Assembly (NCBI RefSeq): GCF_017875835.1
Contig: NZ_JAGING010000001.1
Location: 2,108,001 to 2,172,000 of the forward strand
Direction of reading: 5' to 3'
DNA from: Psychrobacter sp. PL19
GTDB lineage: Bacteria > Pseudomonadota > Gammaproteobacteria > Pseudomonadales > Moraxellaceae
DNA: 64,000 nt
The notes beneath the pieces were generated by a model. That model was not told the DNA's origin. It worked only from the letters and a program-made list of their open reading frames with translations, and searched no databases. Made by a program: the position numbers and the translations under genes. Below are positions 25,592 to 35,635 of this stretch, one piece after another. Every line of letters begins with the position of its first letter. Position 1 is the stretch's first letter.

Positions 25592-26575
25592 ATGATGTCA
25601 CGCCTAGTTAAATTTATTATATATACCAGTATCAGCGTTCTTGTCATATTAGTCGCCTTATTAGTGTTTTTTTGGGCACCTGATAAAAGCGTTGCTGAAC
25701 TAGAACAGTGGCAGTTGCCAGATAGTGAGTTTGTGGAAGTCGAAGGTATGCAGGTACATGTAGTGCAGTCAAACCTATGTCAAGATCTGAATAGCAAAAC
25801 GTTGTCAGAGCCTGTTGTTTTACTCCACGGCACGTCAGCAAGCTTACATACCTGGGAAGGTTGGGCGACAGCACTCAGTAATGAGTCCTGCGTCATTCGT
25901 ATGGATCTACCAGGGTTTGGCTTGACTGGTCCCTATGTTAAGGAGTCAATAGATTATACTAGCGATAATTATGCGGCTTTTGTGACCCAGGTAATGGATC
26001 GCTTACAGGTAAGTCGAGCCACTTTAGTGGGCAATTCGTTAGGAGGTAAAATTGCTTGGCGTACTGCCGCCTTGTATCCTGAGTATGTGGAAAAATTAAT
26101 ATTGATCGATTCGGTCGGTTATCCAGCGACACCAAAACAGGTTCCTCTAGCCTTTACGCTAGCGAAGTACCCAGCTTTAGCCCCTATTTTGAATTATGTT
26201 CTGCCTCGAGACGTGGTCAGAAAAAGCCTGGTGAGTGTTTATGCAGATGATAGCAAGGTTAATGACGCCTTGATTGATCGTTACTATGATCTAGCGCTAC
26301 GTCAGGGCAATCGCCAAGCACTGATAGATCGTCTGCAAGAATTTGATAGCACCGAAAATCAAGACCAAATTAAGGGTTTAACCCTGCCTACTTTAGTCTT
26401 ATGGGGCGCACAGGATGACCTAATCCCAGTGGAGAATGCCACGCGTTTTCATCAAGACATCCGTAACAGCCAGCTTAAAGTATTCGATAATCTAGGGCAT
26501 GTGCCGCATGAAGAAGACCCCGTCGCGACTGTTAGGGCAGCAAGACAGTTTTTGGTTGGTGAAAAACTAGATTAA
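25592..26575 (+). CDS. Membrane-anchored alpha/beta hydrolase
   Basis: An alpha/beta-hydrolase of 327 residues from the ATG at 25592; an ATG at 25529 would add 21 polar residues in front of the membrane helix. Neither start has a strong ribosome-binding site. The N-terminal helix (about 5-27) likely anchors it in the inner membrane. HGTSAS is the oxyanion region, GNSLGG holds the nucleophilic Ser, WGAQDDLIP the acid Asp and NLGHVPHEE the base His. Related proteins are annotated as esterases or lipases; the substrate is unknown. No neighbour points to a pathway. Confidence 0.85.
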   Translation: MMSRLVKFIIYTSISVLVILVALLVFFWAPDKSVAELEQWQLPDSEFVEVEGMQVHVVQSNLCQDLNSKTLSEPVVLLHGTSASLHTWEGWATALSNESCVIRMDLPGFGLTGPYVKESIDYTSDNYAAFVTQVMDRLQVSRATLVGNSLGGKIAWRTAALYPEYVEKLILIDSVGYPATPKQVPLAFTLAKYPALAPILNYVLPRDVVRKSLVSVYADDSKVNDALIDRYYDLALRQGNRQALIDRLQEFDSTENQDQIKGLTLPTLVLWGAQDDLIPVENATRFHQDIRNSQLKVFDNLGHVPHEEDPVATVRAARQFLVGEKLD

Positions 26576-26669
26576 TCCTACACCATACTTTCTAAGAATT
26601 AATTTCTAAACAGTCACTATTACCTAAAGGGAGTCGTCAGTAAAGGCCACAGATCTCGCATCAATTGTA

Positions 26670-26706
26670 TTTAACTGCTGGATAAAAACCATATCAGGCA
26701 GTTAAA
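26670..26706. promoter_or_regulatory. Inverted repeat upstream of hrpA
   Basis: TTTAACTGC (26670-26678) and GCAGTTAAA (26698-26706) are perfect 9-base arms around a 19-base loop. A further ATTTAACTG occurs at 26718-26726. There is no T run. It may be an operator or an RNA hairpin before hrpA; purpose unknown. Confidence 0.35.
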
Positions 26707-26795
26707 TGCTGTCTGTCATTTAACTGTATCTTGAATCATAGCCAAATTAGCCCCATAATCTAACCACTTATTAATAATAAATAGCCTAAGCAAAT

Positions 26796-29700
26796 ATGCC
26801 TAATACTCTAGAAGACCCTAAAGATTTAAGCGACGACGACATGAGCAGCGGAAAACAGGCTAATAGCCAAGCCGAGGACGAGAGAGTTTCTCGAGCTGAA
26901 GTACCAGCTATACTGCCAGTACTTGCTAAAGACGAATATTATTTAAGTAAGCTTGAGCGTGAGCTCACACGCGCCTCTACATCTAAAAACAAGCCTGATA
27001 ACAATAACGAAAAAGCTGCTGAGGCAGTCGCTCAAAAACGTGCACAATTTGAAAAGCTAAAAACCCGCTCACAGCAGGCGGTACAAGCGCGCATGGACAG
27101 CATTCCAAATGAGTTAGCAGATAAATTAAATCTTGATCTGCCAGTGAGTCAACGGGCCGGAGACTTAATACAGGCAATTATTGATAATCAAGTGATTATT
27201 GTCGCTGGTGAAACCGGTTCGGGTAAGACCACTCAGCTGCCAAAATTAGCGATGCTGGCAGGTCGTGGAATACGTGGACAGATAGGACATACTCAGCCAC
27301 GTAGACTGGCGGCGCGCAGTGTGGCCAACCGAATCGCCGAAGAGTTGGGTGAGCAGTTAGGTCATACCGTTAGTTTTAAGATTCGGTTTAATGAACAAGG
27401 TACCGCGCAGTCAGTGATTAAACTGATGACGGACGGTATCTTACTCGCTGAACTGGGTCATGACCGCTTTTTGAGCAAATACGATACGATTATTATCGAT
27501 GAGGCCCATGAGCGCAGCTTGAATATTGACTTTATTATGGGTTACCTCAAGCAATTACTGCCCAAACGTCCTGATTTAAAAGTCATTATTACCTCAGCAA
27601 CTTTAGATACCCGGCGCTTCAGTGATTACTTTAGCCGTTATGATGCCAAGTCAAAACGTCAGATACCGGCACCTATTTTTAATGTAGAAGGGCGTAATTT
27701 TCCAGTTGAAGTACGTTATCGTCCTTTAACAGACGAGCCAGTAACCAGTTCAGACGATGATAGCTACGATGATTTTGAAGAAAATTTGCCACGTGCAATG
27801 GTTGCGGCAGTAGAAGAATGCTTTAGCGACGCGGAAAGTAAAGGCCATCCAGATCAGGCTGATATCCTGATATTTGCCGCTACCGAAGCTGAAATTCGGG
27901 AGTTACAAGAAGTCATTGAGCGTCATGGGCCAAAACACACCGAAGTATTGCCACTATTTGCGCGGCAGACCTATGAAGAACAACAACGTATTTTTCAGCC
28001 GTCGGGTAGAGGGCGACGCATTGTTATCGCTACCAACGTTGCCGAGACTGCGTTGACTGTGCCGGGTATCCGTTATGTGATTGATTTAGGGTTCGCGCGG
28101 ATTTCACGCTATTCGTATCGCTCACGTGTACAGCGCCTACCGATCGAAGCCATTGCTCAAGCGGCAGCCAATCAGCGTAAAGGTCGTTGTGGTCGTATTG
28201 CACCTGGCGTCTGTATCCGCCTATATAGTGAGGAGGACTTTAGTGGTCGTCCTGAATTCACTGAACCTGAGATTCTACGCACTAACTTAGCCTCAGTCAT
28301 TTTACAGATGGCCAATCTGCGCTTAGGCAGTGTTGATGACTTTGAATTTATTGAACCTCCTGACAGTCGTTTAGTGATTGATGGGCATAAACTACTGGAT
28401 GAATTGGGCGCGATTACCCATAAAGACGAGAAGGCCGCTAATCAGTTAAGCACTAAACCGAACAGTAATAGTTTGCCTAGCAAAAAATCTAAACGCCAAG
28501 GACTTGATCATTTACAGCTGACCCGCATTGGGCAACAGATGGCGCGAATGCCAATAGACCCAAGGCTGGCACGTATGCTGGTTGCAGGTAGCGACTTTGA
28601 TTGTATTCGTGAAATGCTGATCGTGGTTGCCGCGCTTGCGGTGCAAGACCCGCGCGAACGCCCAGCCAATAAGCGCCAGCAAGCGGATCAAAAGCACGCC
28701 GAGTTTCGCCAAGATGATTCTGATTTTTTGTTTTACCTGAGCCTTTGGAAAGCGCTGTTTGAAAAAGATGAAAACGGCAATAAGCTGTCAGGCAATCAGC
28801 GTAAGCAGTTTACCAAAAAGAACTTTTTAAGCTTTCCACGAGTGCGCGAATGGCATCAAACCCATCGTCAACTGGTACAGATGGTCACCGAGCTTAAGCT
28901 TACCGATGTTAATAGTTCAAAAGACAATACCAAAGGTAATGATAAAAACAGTTCTAAAAACAACCTTGATGAATCTACTGACAGTGACCCAACTGGCGTT
29001 CACGACGAGGCGCTAAAAGCGGTTAAATATGCTAATTTGCATCGTGCCCTGTTAACGGGCTTGCTGTCTATTATTGCTCATAAAACTGAAAATCGTGGTG
29101 AGTACCTAGCGGCGCGCCAGCAAAAAGCTAAGATATTCCCGGCCAGTACGGTATTTAAGCAAATACCACCGTGGGTGATGGCTTTTGAAATGGTAGAAAC
29201 CTCGCAAGTTTTTATGCGTACGGTTGCCAAAATTGAACCGGAATGGGTTATCTCAGCGGCTGGTAACTTATTAAAGTATCACTACTTTGAACCACACTGG
29301 TCGAAAAAGACCGGACGGGTAAAAGCCTACGCGCAGATCAGCTTGTTTGGCTTGATTATTATTGGTAAGCAGCTGACTAACTATGAACAAGTTAATCTAA
29401 TTGAAGCACGCGAGATATTTATCCGTGATGGTCTAGTAACTGGTAACTTCGGCCGGCAAGCGCCATTTTTACAGCATAATATGGATAAAGTGGCTGATAT
29501 TGAACGCATCGAAGACAAGCTGCGTCGCCGTGATTTACTGGTTGATGAAGAGACGCTCTATCAGTTTTATGATCAGAAGACACCTGAGCATATTGCCAGC
29601 CGTAAAGCCTTTGAAGATTGGCGTGCGGACATTGAAAAAACCGATAATAAATATCTATTCTTTACTGATGAAGATGTACTAAACAGCCAAGCGCCAACGA

Positions 29701-31091
29701 CTGGCGACTTCCCAGAAGTATGGCAGTTGGGTGATTTAAAATTGCCGCTACGTTATATCTTTGATCCCTCCAGCGACGAAGATGGTGTAACTATCCGTGT
29801 GCCATTAGCAGCCTTGCCGCAGTTGGATGCTATTGAGCTGTTATGGGGCGTGCCTGGGTGGCGTTTTGAGCTGGTTTTACAGTTGCTTAAGTCACTACCG
29901 AAAGACATTCGCCGACAAATTGTACCGATTCCTGATATGGCTGATAGCTTATTTGATGAGCTGCAACCTGCGCAATCGCAGGGATTGCTCAAACAGCTGT
30001 GCCAAGCGCTCAATCGCCGCGGTATCATGTCGGTAAAGCCCGACAACTTTAACCCGTCTAGCATTGATCGTTATCTACAACCACAAATCTGTGTGGTCGA
30101 TGACAAGAATCGCATTATTGAAAAGGGTCGAGATTTACAAACCTTGCAAATCCGACATGCCAGCGAGACTAGCCAAGCAGTCACTGAGCATCAAGGCGCA
30201 CATACGAGCTTCCCTGAGCACTTTAATTTCAGTAAAAACCATCACAGTGCTGGGGTAGTTATGAAGCAGTTTGCCGCTTTGGTTACTGATGAGGCCGGCG
30301 AGGCAGTATCGATTCATCAGTATACCGACGTGACCGCTGCATTGCAGGCGCATAGAATCGGGGTGCTGACGTTAATGAAAGGTCAGCTGGGTGCCAAGAA
30401 AAAACAGCTGACCAGTCAAATTGATAAGATATTTAAACTGGCCTTTGCACCACTTGGCGATATGGAAAAACTAAAAACTATCGTCATTGATGCCGCGCTA
30501 GATGCGGCTCTTGAAGAGCACTATATCTTGTTTGACCATAGTGAGGACTTATCTGAGAGCGCGGGTGATATCGCCATTAGTCTAGCCGAAGAGTTGCCGT
30601 TTACGCAGGAAGAGTACAGCCAAACTTCTGAAGTGGTGGTTAGTAACTTTCTACTAACTGGACAGACGGTGATCAAGACCCTTAAAAATGTCTACACCCG
30701 CTGGCAACGTATTCGTCAGAGCTTATTGATGCTCGATCGTGAGGTATTTGGCGAGTCTATTGATGACATCGAAGACCAATTGGAAGACTTACATCTGTCT
30801 AATTTTGTTTACCGGATGGATTACAGTCAGTGGCAGCAGTACCCACGTTATTTGGAAGCAGTTGAGATTCGACTTGAGCGACTTGAGCACAATATCGAAG
30901 CCGATCTTGATGGGGTTTATGCATTAGATTTGCACATGGAACGACTATCTGGACGTGCCAATGCCGAATCTATCAGTGAGTATCGCTGGCTAGTGGAGGA
31001 ATATCGTATTCAACTATTCGCTCAGCCAATGAAAACCCGCATGGCGGTATCACCGAAGCGTCTGAGTAAAATGTGGGATAAGATGAGTTAG
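26796..31091 (+). CDS. hrpA: ATP-dependent RNA helicase HrpA
   Basis: DEAH-box RNA helicase of 1431 residues, somewhat longer than E. coli HrpA (about 1300). After a charged N-terminal region, the helicase core has Walker A GETGSGKTT (138-146), DEAH (235-238), SATLD and QRKGRCGR (motif VI). The helicase-associated domain and the long C-terminal DUF3418 region fill the rest. Two low-complexity insertions (about 555-570 and 705-730, rich in Asn, Ser, Lys, Asp) account for the extra length. HrpA resolves stalled ribosomes and processes some fimbrial mRNAs in E. coli. It is a single gene. Confidence 0.96.
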   Translation: MPNTLEDPKDLSDDDMSSGKQANSQAEDERVSRAEVPAILPVLAKDEYYLSKLERELTRASTSKNKPDNNNEKAAEAVAQKRAQFEKLKTRSQQAVQARMDSIPNELADKLNLDLPVSQRAGDLIQAIIDNQVIIVAGETGSGKTTQLPKLAMLAGRGIRGQIGHTQPRRLAARSVANRIAEELGEQLGHTVSFKIRFNEQGTAQSVIKLMTDGILLAELGHDRFLSKYDTIIIDEAHERSLNIDFIMGYLKQLLPKRPDLKVIITSATLDTRRFSDYFSRYDAKSKRQIPAPIFNVEGRNFPVEVRYRPLTDEPVTSSDDDSYDDFEENLPRAMVAAVEECFSDAESKGHPDQADILIFAATEAEIRELQEVIERHGPKHTEVLPLFARQTYEEQQRIFQPSGRGRRIVIATNVAETALTVPGIRYVIDLGFARISRYSYRSRVQRLPIEAIAQAAANQRKGRCGRIAPGVCIRLYSEEDFSGRPEFTEPEILRTNLASVILQMANLRLGSVDDFEFIEPPDSRLVIDGHKLLDELGAITHKDEKAANQLSTKPNSNSLPSKKSKRQGLDHLQLTRIGQQMARMPIDPRLARMLVAGSDFDCIREMLIVVAALAVQDPRERPANKRQQADQKHAEFRQDDSDFLFYLSLWKALFEKDENGNKLSGNQRKQFTKKNFLSFPRVREWHQTHRQLVQMVTELKLTDVNSSKDNTKGNDKNSSKNNLDESTDSDPTGVHDEALKAVKYANLHRALLTGLLSIIAHKTENRGEYLAARQQKAKIFPASTVFKQIPPWVMAFEMVETSQVFMRTVAKIEPEWVISAAGNLLKYHYFEPHWSKKTGRVKAYAQISLFGLIIIGKQLTNYEQVNLIEAREIFIRDGLVTGNFGRQAPFLQHNMDKVADIERIEDKLRRRDLLVDEETLYQFYDQKTPEHIASRKAFEDWRADIEKTDNKYLFFTDEDVLNSQAPTTGDFPEVWQLGDLKLPLRYIFDPSSDEDGVTIRVPLAALPQLDAIELLWGVPGWRFELVLQLLKSLPKDIRRQIVPIPDMADSLFDELQPAQSQGLLKQLCQALNRRGIMSVKPDNFNPSSIDRYLQPQICVVDDKNRIIEKGRDLQTLQIRHASETSQAVTEHQGAHTSFPEHFNFSKNHHSAGVVMKQFAALVTDEAGEAVSIHQYTDVTAALQAHRIGVLTLMKGQLGAKKKQLTSQIDKIFKLAFAPLGDMEKLKTIVIDAALDAALEEHYILFDHSEDLSESAGDIAISLAEELPFTQEEYSQTSEVVVSNFLLTGQTVIKTLKNVYTRWQRIRQSLLMLDREVFGESIDDIEDQLEDLHLSNFVYRMDYSQWQQYPRYLEAVEIRLERLEHNIEADLDGVYALDLHMERLSGRANAESISEYRWLVEEYRIQLFAQPMKTRMAVSPKRLSKMWDKMS

Positions 31092-31113
31092 GGTAGAGGT
31101 TGCTCTAGGTTTT

Positions 31114-31148
31114 GTAGGGTGGGTTAGCAAGTACGTAACCCACCTTAC
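31114..31148. terminator. Hairpin between hrpA and benE
   Basis: GTAGGGTGGGTTA pairs closely with GTAACCCACCTTAC across an eight-base loop. It lacks a strong T run, so it may be a REP-like element rather than a true terminator. It lies between two convergent genes. Confidence 0.5.
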
Positions 31149-31235
31149 AGCTAACTGATATTATTTAAAATTAATTAATATATAATCTGCTTATTTTAAA
31201 ATCATCAAAACAACCACAAGAACGCTACGTATTAA

Positions 31236-32432
31236 CTACACACCAACCTCCACAACCCTTTTCTTAGTCAATATATAGTGCGCAATCATACCGATACATA
31301 TACCCCAAAATACTGAACTTAGCCCCAAAAAATGCATGCCAGATGCGGTGGCTAAAAAGGTAATCAACGCTGATTCTCTTTGGCTCTCATCTTTCATGGC
31401 AACGGTAATATTGGCAGAGATGGCACCGATTAATGCGAGACCTGCTAGCGCTGCGATGAGCTCTTTGGGTAACAAGCTAAATACGGTGACGATGCTGCCC
31501 GCAAATAAGCCGCCTAATAAGTAAAAAATACCATTAGCCACGCCTGCGATATAGCGCTTTTCTTTAAGCTCATGTGCGTCTTTTCCCGTACATAATGCGG
31601 CGGTAATAGCCCCTAGTATAACCGTTATGCCACCAACACAAGCGACCGCCAACGAGGCAATACTGGAAACCGTAATAATAGGCTTAGCAGGAATGTCATA
31701 ACCACTCAGTCTTAAAATAGCCATACCGGGTAACAGTTGTCCGGTTAAACTCACTAAGATCAGCGGAATGGCTAGGTTCAACGTTGAGTTCCATGACCAT
31801 TCTGGCCAGATGAGTGTGGGTATGGTTATTGAAAAATTGATATCGACAGGATTCATCTTGCCGAATATCACACTCAAGATAACGCCGCACAGCAATACCC
31901 AAATCATGGTGTAGCGCGGCGACCAACGTTTGGCTAATAAATAACAAGCCAGCATACTGAATACGATAAACGGCATGGTGTCAGTAGCGATAAATAACTC
32001 TAGGCCAAATTGAAATAGAATACCGGCCATCATTCCAGCTGCAATGCCAGGAGGGATCAGCTTTAGGATTTTATCAAGGTAGCCTGTGGCACCAATGATA
32101 AATATAACTAAGGCTGAGATAATATAAGCAGCGACTGCTTCGTTGATACTCATCTGCGGAAATAGTGTGATTAACAGCGCCGTACCTGGGGCAGACCAGC
32201 CCATGACCACGGGAGTCTTATATTTGATAGATAGGTAAATACTAGGTATCGCTGCGCCGATAGAAATACCCCAAATCCAAGAGGCCATCATGGCATCTGA
32301 CACTTGCGCAGCTTGCGCCGCTTGAAAGAAAATAATCAGCGGGCCAGAATAAGCGATCAGCACCGCTAAAAAACCGGCAATAGATGCTGAGAGTGACCAA
32401 TCTTCTTTAAGCGTTTGGATCAAAGTTGCCAT
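31236..32432 (-). CDS. benE: Benzoate/H+ symporter family protein BenE
   Basis: Inner-membrane transporter of 398 residues with about 12 membrane segments. YSGPLIIFFQAAQAA near the start and MGWSAPGTALL are typical of BenE. GKDAHELKEKRYIAG is a conserved loop in the C-terminal half. BenE-type proteins import benzoate with protons, but no benzoate degradation genes (ben/cat) are in this window, so the substrate could be different. A GAAGAC sequence precedes the ATG. The 32433-32889 gap upstream holds only a short repeated AATACCTGAACTTA (around 32860-32880) besides whatever promoter benE uses. Confidence 0.87.
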   Translation of the reverse strand: MATLIQTLKEDWSLSASIAGFLAVLIAYSGPLIIFFQAAQAAQVSDAMMASWIWGISIGAAIPSIYLSIKYKTPVVMGWSAPGTALLITLFPQMSINEAVAAYIISALVIFIIGATGYLDKILKLIPPGIAAGMMAGILFQFGLELFIATDTMPFIVFSMLACYLLAKRWSPRYTMIWVLLCGVILSVIFGKMNPVDINFSITIPTLIWPEWSWNSTLNLAIPLILVSLTGQLLPGMAILRLSGYDIPAKPIITVSSIASLAVACVGGITVILGAITAALCTGKDAHELKEKRYIAGVANGIFYLLGGLFAGSIVTVFSLLPKELIAALAGLALIGAISANITVAMKDESQRESALITFLATASGMHFLGLSSVFWGICIGMIAHYILTKKRVVEVGV

Positions 32433-32889
32433 ATTGTCTTCTTGCGAATCATCAATAATCAGTGGGTCAATAGCCAGTAAACCTAGCTTAGGTAGCGCAA
32501 CACAAAAACCACGCTATATGTTTAAATAATATTTTAACGCTATCGGGCTAATTTGTTAACTGCCATCATTCAATCATTTGATTGTCGATCAGCTAATTTA
32601 ATCAAGTCAGTCTAACTTGTGCTGAGCTTTTTTGTTCTTATACCCATCAACTTTTTAAAATATTCTACGACGAACCGTTAATTCTTTAGGCAAAAATAAG
32701 ATAGGTTTTCTCAAGCTAGCTCCTTTCGGTGGGACTGGCTATCGGACTGAATTTTGTAGCCAGCAACCTAAAATATAAGCCTTGTTATCCTTACAGACAA
32801 TACGATTGATTAGATAGTAGAATAGATATTTAACTTAAATACCTAATCTTGAATACCTGAACTTAAATACCTGAACTTAAGTACTATAG

Positions 32890-33022
32890 TTAAAATACCT
32901 TAAAAACGCGACGGTACTGCTGCTATAAGCTTTTTGCAGCCTCTGTCTGCGTAGGCACAGCAAGCAAGAAAAACGTATGCCAGCAGTAGGTTATGTATCG
33001 ATATTACTTTTCGTTGACTATA
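32890..33022 (-). repeat. Dispersed 130-base intergenic repeat, copy D
   Basis: Reverse-orientation copy. Its end TTGACTATA lies 13 bases before the methyltransferase start codon, so transcripts of that gene must begin within or before the repeat. It is the only copy directly upstream of a start codon. Confidence 0.88.
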
Positions 33023-33035
33023 AAAGGAAAATAGC

Positions 33036-33635
33036 ATGTGGGACGAACGCTATCGTGAAGCAGGTTTTGCTTACGGCACAGAAGCCAATGACTTTCTAAA
33101 AGAGCAATTTCAGAAAATACCAGCAGGGGGACGTGTGTTATGTTTGGCTGAAGGTGAAGGAAGAAATGCGGTGTTCTTAGCCCAACAAGGCTATCAGGTA
33201 ACTGGCATTGATCTCTCCGAAGTTGGTTTAAACAAAGCGCTGAAACTAGCCCGCGATAAAGGAGTGGAAATTTCTACTCAGGTTGCAGACCTGGCTGATT
33301 ATGAATTAGGCGAACAGCAATGGGATGGCATTGTTTCTATTTGGGCGCATATGCCTGAAGCCATACAGCGCCGTGTTCATGCACAGGTTGCATCAGCGTT
33401 ACAGCCAGGTGGGGTATTTATTCTTGAAGCTTATACGTATCAGCAAACGACCATGGAAGGGGTTGGTGGGCCATCTGCTGACCAAAAAGATAGATTTGTG
33501 TCATTAGAAGACTTACAGAGTGAGCTTACAGAACTAGAGGAGGTTATTGGGGTTGAAAAGCAACGTATTGTCTCAGAAGGAGATCGCCATCAAGGTCTCA
33601 GTGCAGTCGTGCAATTTATCGGTTATAAAAAGTAA
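33036..33635 (+). CDS. Class I SAM-dependent methyltransferase (TehB-like)
   Basis: A 199-residue Rossmann-fold methyltransferase. CLAEGEGRNAVFLA (motif I) binds S-adenosylmethionine, GIDLSEVGL is motif II, and WDGIVSIWAHMP motif IV. These loops resemble the TehB / thiopurine-type small methyltransferases. WDERY at the N terminus is characteristic. AAAAGGAAAATAGC precedes the ATG. The substrate is unknown; TehB detoxifies tellurite or selenite in other bacteria. It stands alone, upstream of cynR and convergent with it. Confidence 0.85.
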   Translation: MWDERYREAGFAYGTEANDFLKEQFQKIPAGGRVLCLAEGEGRNAVFLAQQGYQVTGIDLSEVGLNKALKLARDKGVEISTQVADLADYELGEQQWDGIVSIWAHMPEAIQRRVHAQVASALQPGGVFILEAYTYQQTTMEGVGGPSADQKDRFVSLEDLQSELTELEEVIGVEKQRIVSEGDRHQGLSAVVQFIGYKK

Positions 33636-33798
33636 GCGTGGCCTAGATAGAGATGCCGTTATCTTGCAACTATCTTAACGTTTAACACGCTGTCGCTAAG
33701 CAGGCTCTTATTAAATAAGTGCCCACATATTGCTCATTGCGCAAACCAATCGAAACGTTCAATTAGCTTGATACTGGTCACTATTTAAGATTAGTCCT

Positions 33799-34680
33799 TT
33801 AAGCTGGCTTGCAGACCTTGTGTGCTAAGTCAATAAAAGCTGCAGTAGCCGCGCTTTGATAAGCGCCTTTTCGTTGTAATAATACCGCAGTGCGCTTTAG
33901 TAAAGTTGGGGCTAATGCAATGGCGACCAGCTCATCACGATTACTCACAATGTTGGACGGTAATAAAGTGCTCAATTGGGTGTGGCGTACTATTTCAATA
34001 ACGGCGCTTAATGAATTGGCCTCCATCAGTACCTGTGGCTGGATATCGTGTTGGCGACAATAACGCTCAATTTGCTCACGGGTCACAAATTCATGGCTCA
34101 ATAGCACCAATGATTGCGCATTCAGGGTTGGCAAATCAATAGCTTGATGCTGTGCAAGGGGATGGTGGTTATTCACTACCAATGCCAGGGTTTCAACGAG
34201 TAAGGTTTGGGTTTCTATGTCGGCAGATTGCACCTCTGCAAAGGCAATACCCACATCAAAGGCATCATCAAGCAAGTGCTTTTCCATCTGCTCCTGCGAC
34301 ATCTCTTGTACGCTTAAGGTGACGTTAGGATAGCAAGCATGAAATTCTTTTATCAGTGGCCCGATCAGGTAAGTGGTAAACGTAGGAGTAATCGCGATTC
34401 GTAAAGCGCCGCGACTTAAGTTTTGTACATCGTGCAGTGCTCTTTGTCCTTCTTCTAAATCTTGTAAGGCTTTGCGCGCATAGCGGGCGTACACTTCACC
34501 GGCATCGGTTAGCTTAACGCGACGCCCCGAACGATCAAATAAGGTCGCCCCTAAGGTTTCTTCTAGTTGTTTGATTTGTTGCGACAAGGCGGGCTGCGAG
34601 ACATACAGAGATGCTGCTGCCTGCGTGAAGCTGTGATGCTTGGCAACCGCGAGAAAGTACTTAATATGTCTAAGTATCAT
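33799..34680 (-). CDS. cynR: LysR-type regulator CynR of the cyanate operon
   Basis: LysR-family regulator, 293 residues from the ATG at 34680 (MILRHIKYFL); 11 more codons upstream are in frame but unlikely. The helix-turn-helix is at about 18-37 (SFTQAAASLYVSQPALSQQI). The effector-binding domain follows from about 90. It diverges from cynT-cynS-cynX with 106 bases between the starts, the usual cyn arrangement, and repeated motifs in that gap probably bind CynR. Cyanate or its azide analogue is the inducer in E. coli. The assignment rests on the family form and this context. Confidence 0.9.
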   Translation of the reverse strand: MILRHIKYFLAVAKHHSFTQAAASLYVSQPALSQQIKQLEETLGATLFDRSGRRVKLTDAGEVYARYARKALQDLEEGQRALHDVQNLSRGALRIAITPTFTTYLIGPLIKEFHACYPNVTLSVQEMSQEQMEKHLLDDAFDVGIAFAEVQSADIETQTLLVETLALVVNNHHPLAQHQAIDLPTLNAQSLVLLSHEFVTREQIERYCRQHDIQPQVLMEANSLSAVIEIVRHTQLSTLLPSNIVSNRDELVAIALAPTLLKRTAVLLQRKGAYQSAATAAFIDLAHKVCKPA

Positions 34681-34721
34681 AATATACCTATAAGTATTTA
34701 TTATCGATATCATAATATACC
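34675..34721. promoter_or_regulatory. Candidate CynR operator: two direct copies of TATCATAATATACC
   Basis: TATCATAATATACC occurs at 34675-34688 and again at 34708-34721, 33 bases apart (about three helical turns), each followed by a GTATTT. Both lie in the 34681-34786 cynR-cynT gap, the left one touching the cynR start codon. This fits paired sites of a LysR tetramer. Confidence 0.55.
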
Positions 34722-34786
34722 AGTATTTTACCTTATTACAATAACGGCGTATTATTCATTCTATCGAAACAACAGCGACAGCCGTT

Positions 34787-35449
34787 ATGAAAGATATTAT
34801 TGAAGGTTTTTTGAAGTTCCATAGCGATGCATTTCCTGAACGTGCTGATTTGTTCAAGAATTTAGCGACTAAACAGAACCCGCGTACGCTATTCATTTCT
34901 TGCTCAGACAGCCGCTTAGTGCCTGAGCTGGTAACCCAGCGCGAACCGGGCGGCCTATTTGTTATTAGGAATGCTGGCAACATTGTTCCCTCTTATGGAC
35001 CTGAGCCCGGTGGGGTGTCAGCCTCAGTAGAGTACGCCGTAACCGCACTACAAGTTACGGATGTGGTCATCTGTGGGCATTCAGACTGTGGTGCCATGTC
35101 AGCCATTGCTAATTGCACCTGCATGGATCACATGCCAGCAGTTGGTAGCTGGTTGCGTTACGCTGACTCAGCACGGGTAGTTAATGAATCTATTACCCAT
35201 TTAAGTGCTAGCGACCGTATTGAATCTATGGTGCGAGAAAATGTCATCGCTCAGATTGAAAATATTAAAACTCATCCCTCTGTTCGTCTGGCGCTAAGAG
35301 AAGGCCGTTTGGCACTGCATGGCTGGGTATACGATATCGAGACCGGTGGCATTGATGCCTTAGACGGCGCTACCAACGATTTTGTTTCCCTTGCAGAGCA
35401 TACTGAAGTTCGCGCTTATCCTATACAGCCTATTCCTGTAGCGGTCTAA
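34787..35449 (+). CDS. cynT: Beta-class carbonic anhydrase CynT
   Basis: Hydrates CO2 to bicarbonate, regenerating the bicarbonate that cyanase consumes. It has 220 residues, typical for CynT. Zinc ligands are Cys39 in SCSDSR, with the Asp/Arg pair, and HSDCGA (His and Cys) at about 98-103. RNAGN follows the first motif. It is the first gene of the cyn operon, 186 bases before cynS. A weak ribosome-binding site precedes the ATG. Confidence 0.95.
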   Translation: MKDIIEGFLKFHSDAFPERADLFKNLATKQNPRTLFISCSDSRLVPELVTQREPGGLFVIRNAGNIVPSYGPEPGGVSASVEYAVTALQVTDVVICGHSDCGAMSAIANCTCMDHMPAVGSWLRYADSARVVNESITHLSASDRIESMVRENVIAQIENIKTHPSVRLALREGRLALHGWVYDIETGGIDALDGATNDFVSLAEHTEVRAYPIQPIPVAV

Positions 35450-35635
35450 GCTTATTATTTAAGATCGTTATTCGAGCTTACTGTTTTAATTTTATGGTTT
35501 AAGCCAATAGGGTTTGAGCTTTATCAACGATAAGTAATATTGATTAGCATTATTTCAAACTCAATGATTTTCAACTTAGTAATTACTCAATTGTTTACTT
35601 AATAACTACTACCACTCACTAAAAAAGGTACTACC

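Noticed and set aside
26796..31091. HrpA low-complexity Asn/Ser/Lys segments as signs of gene fusion
   Set aside because: The helicase and C-terminal domains are continuous and in the standard order; the inserts are probably loops.
31114..31148. Strong terminator between hrpA and benE
   Set aside because: The stem is good but lacks a T run; kept only as a hairpin with moderate confidence.
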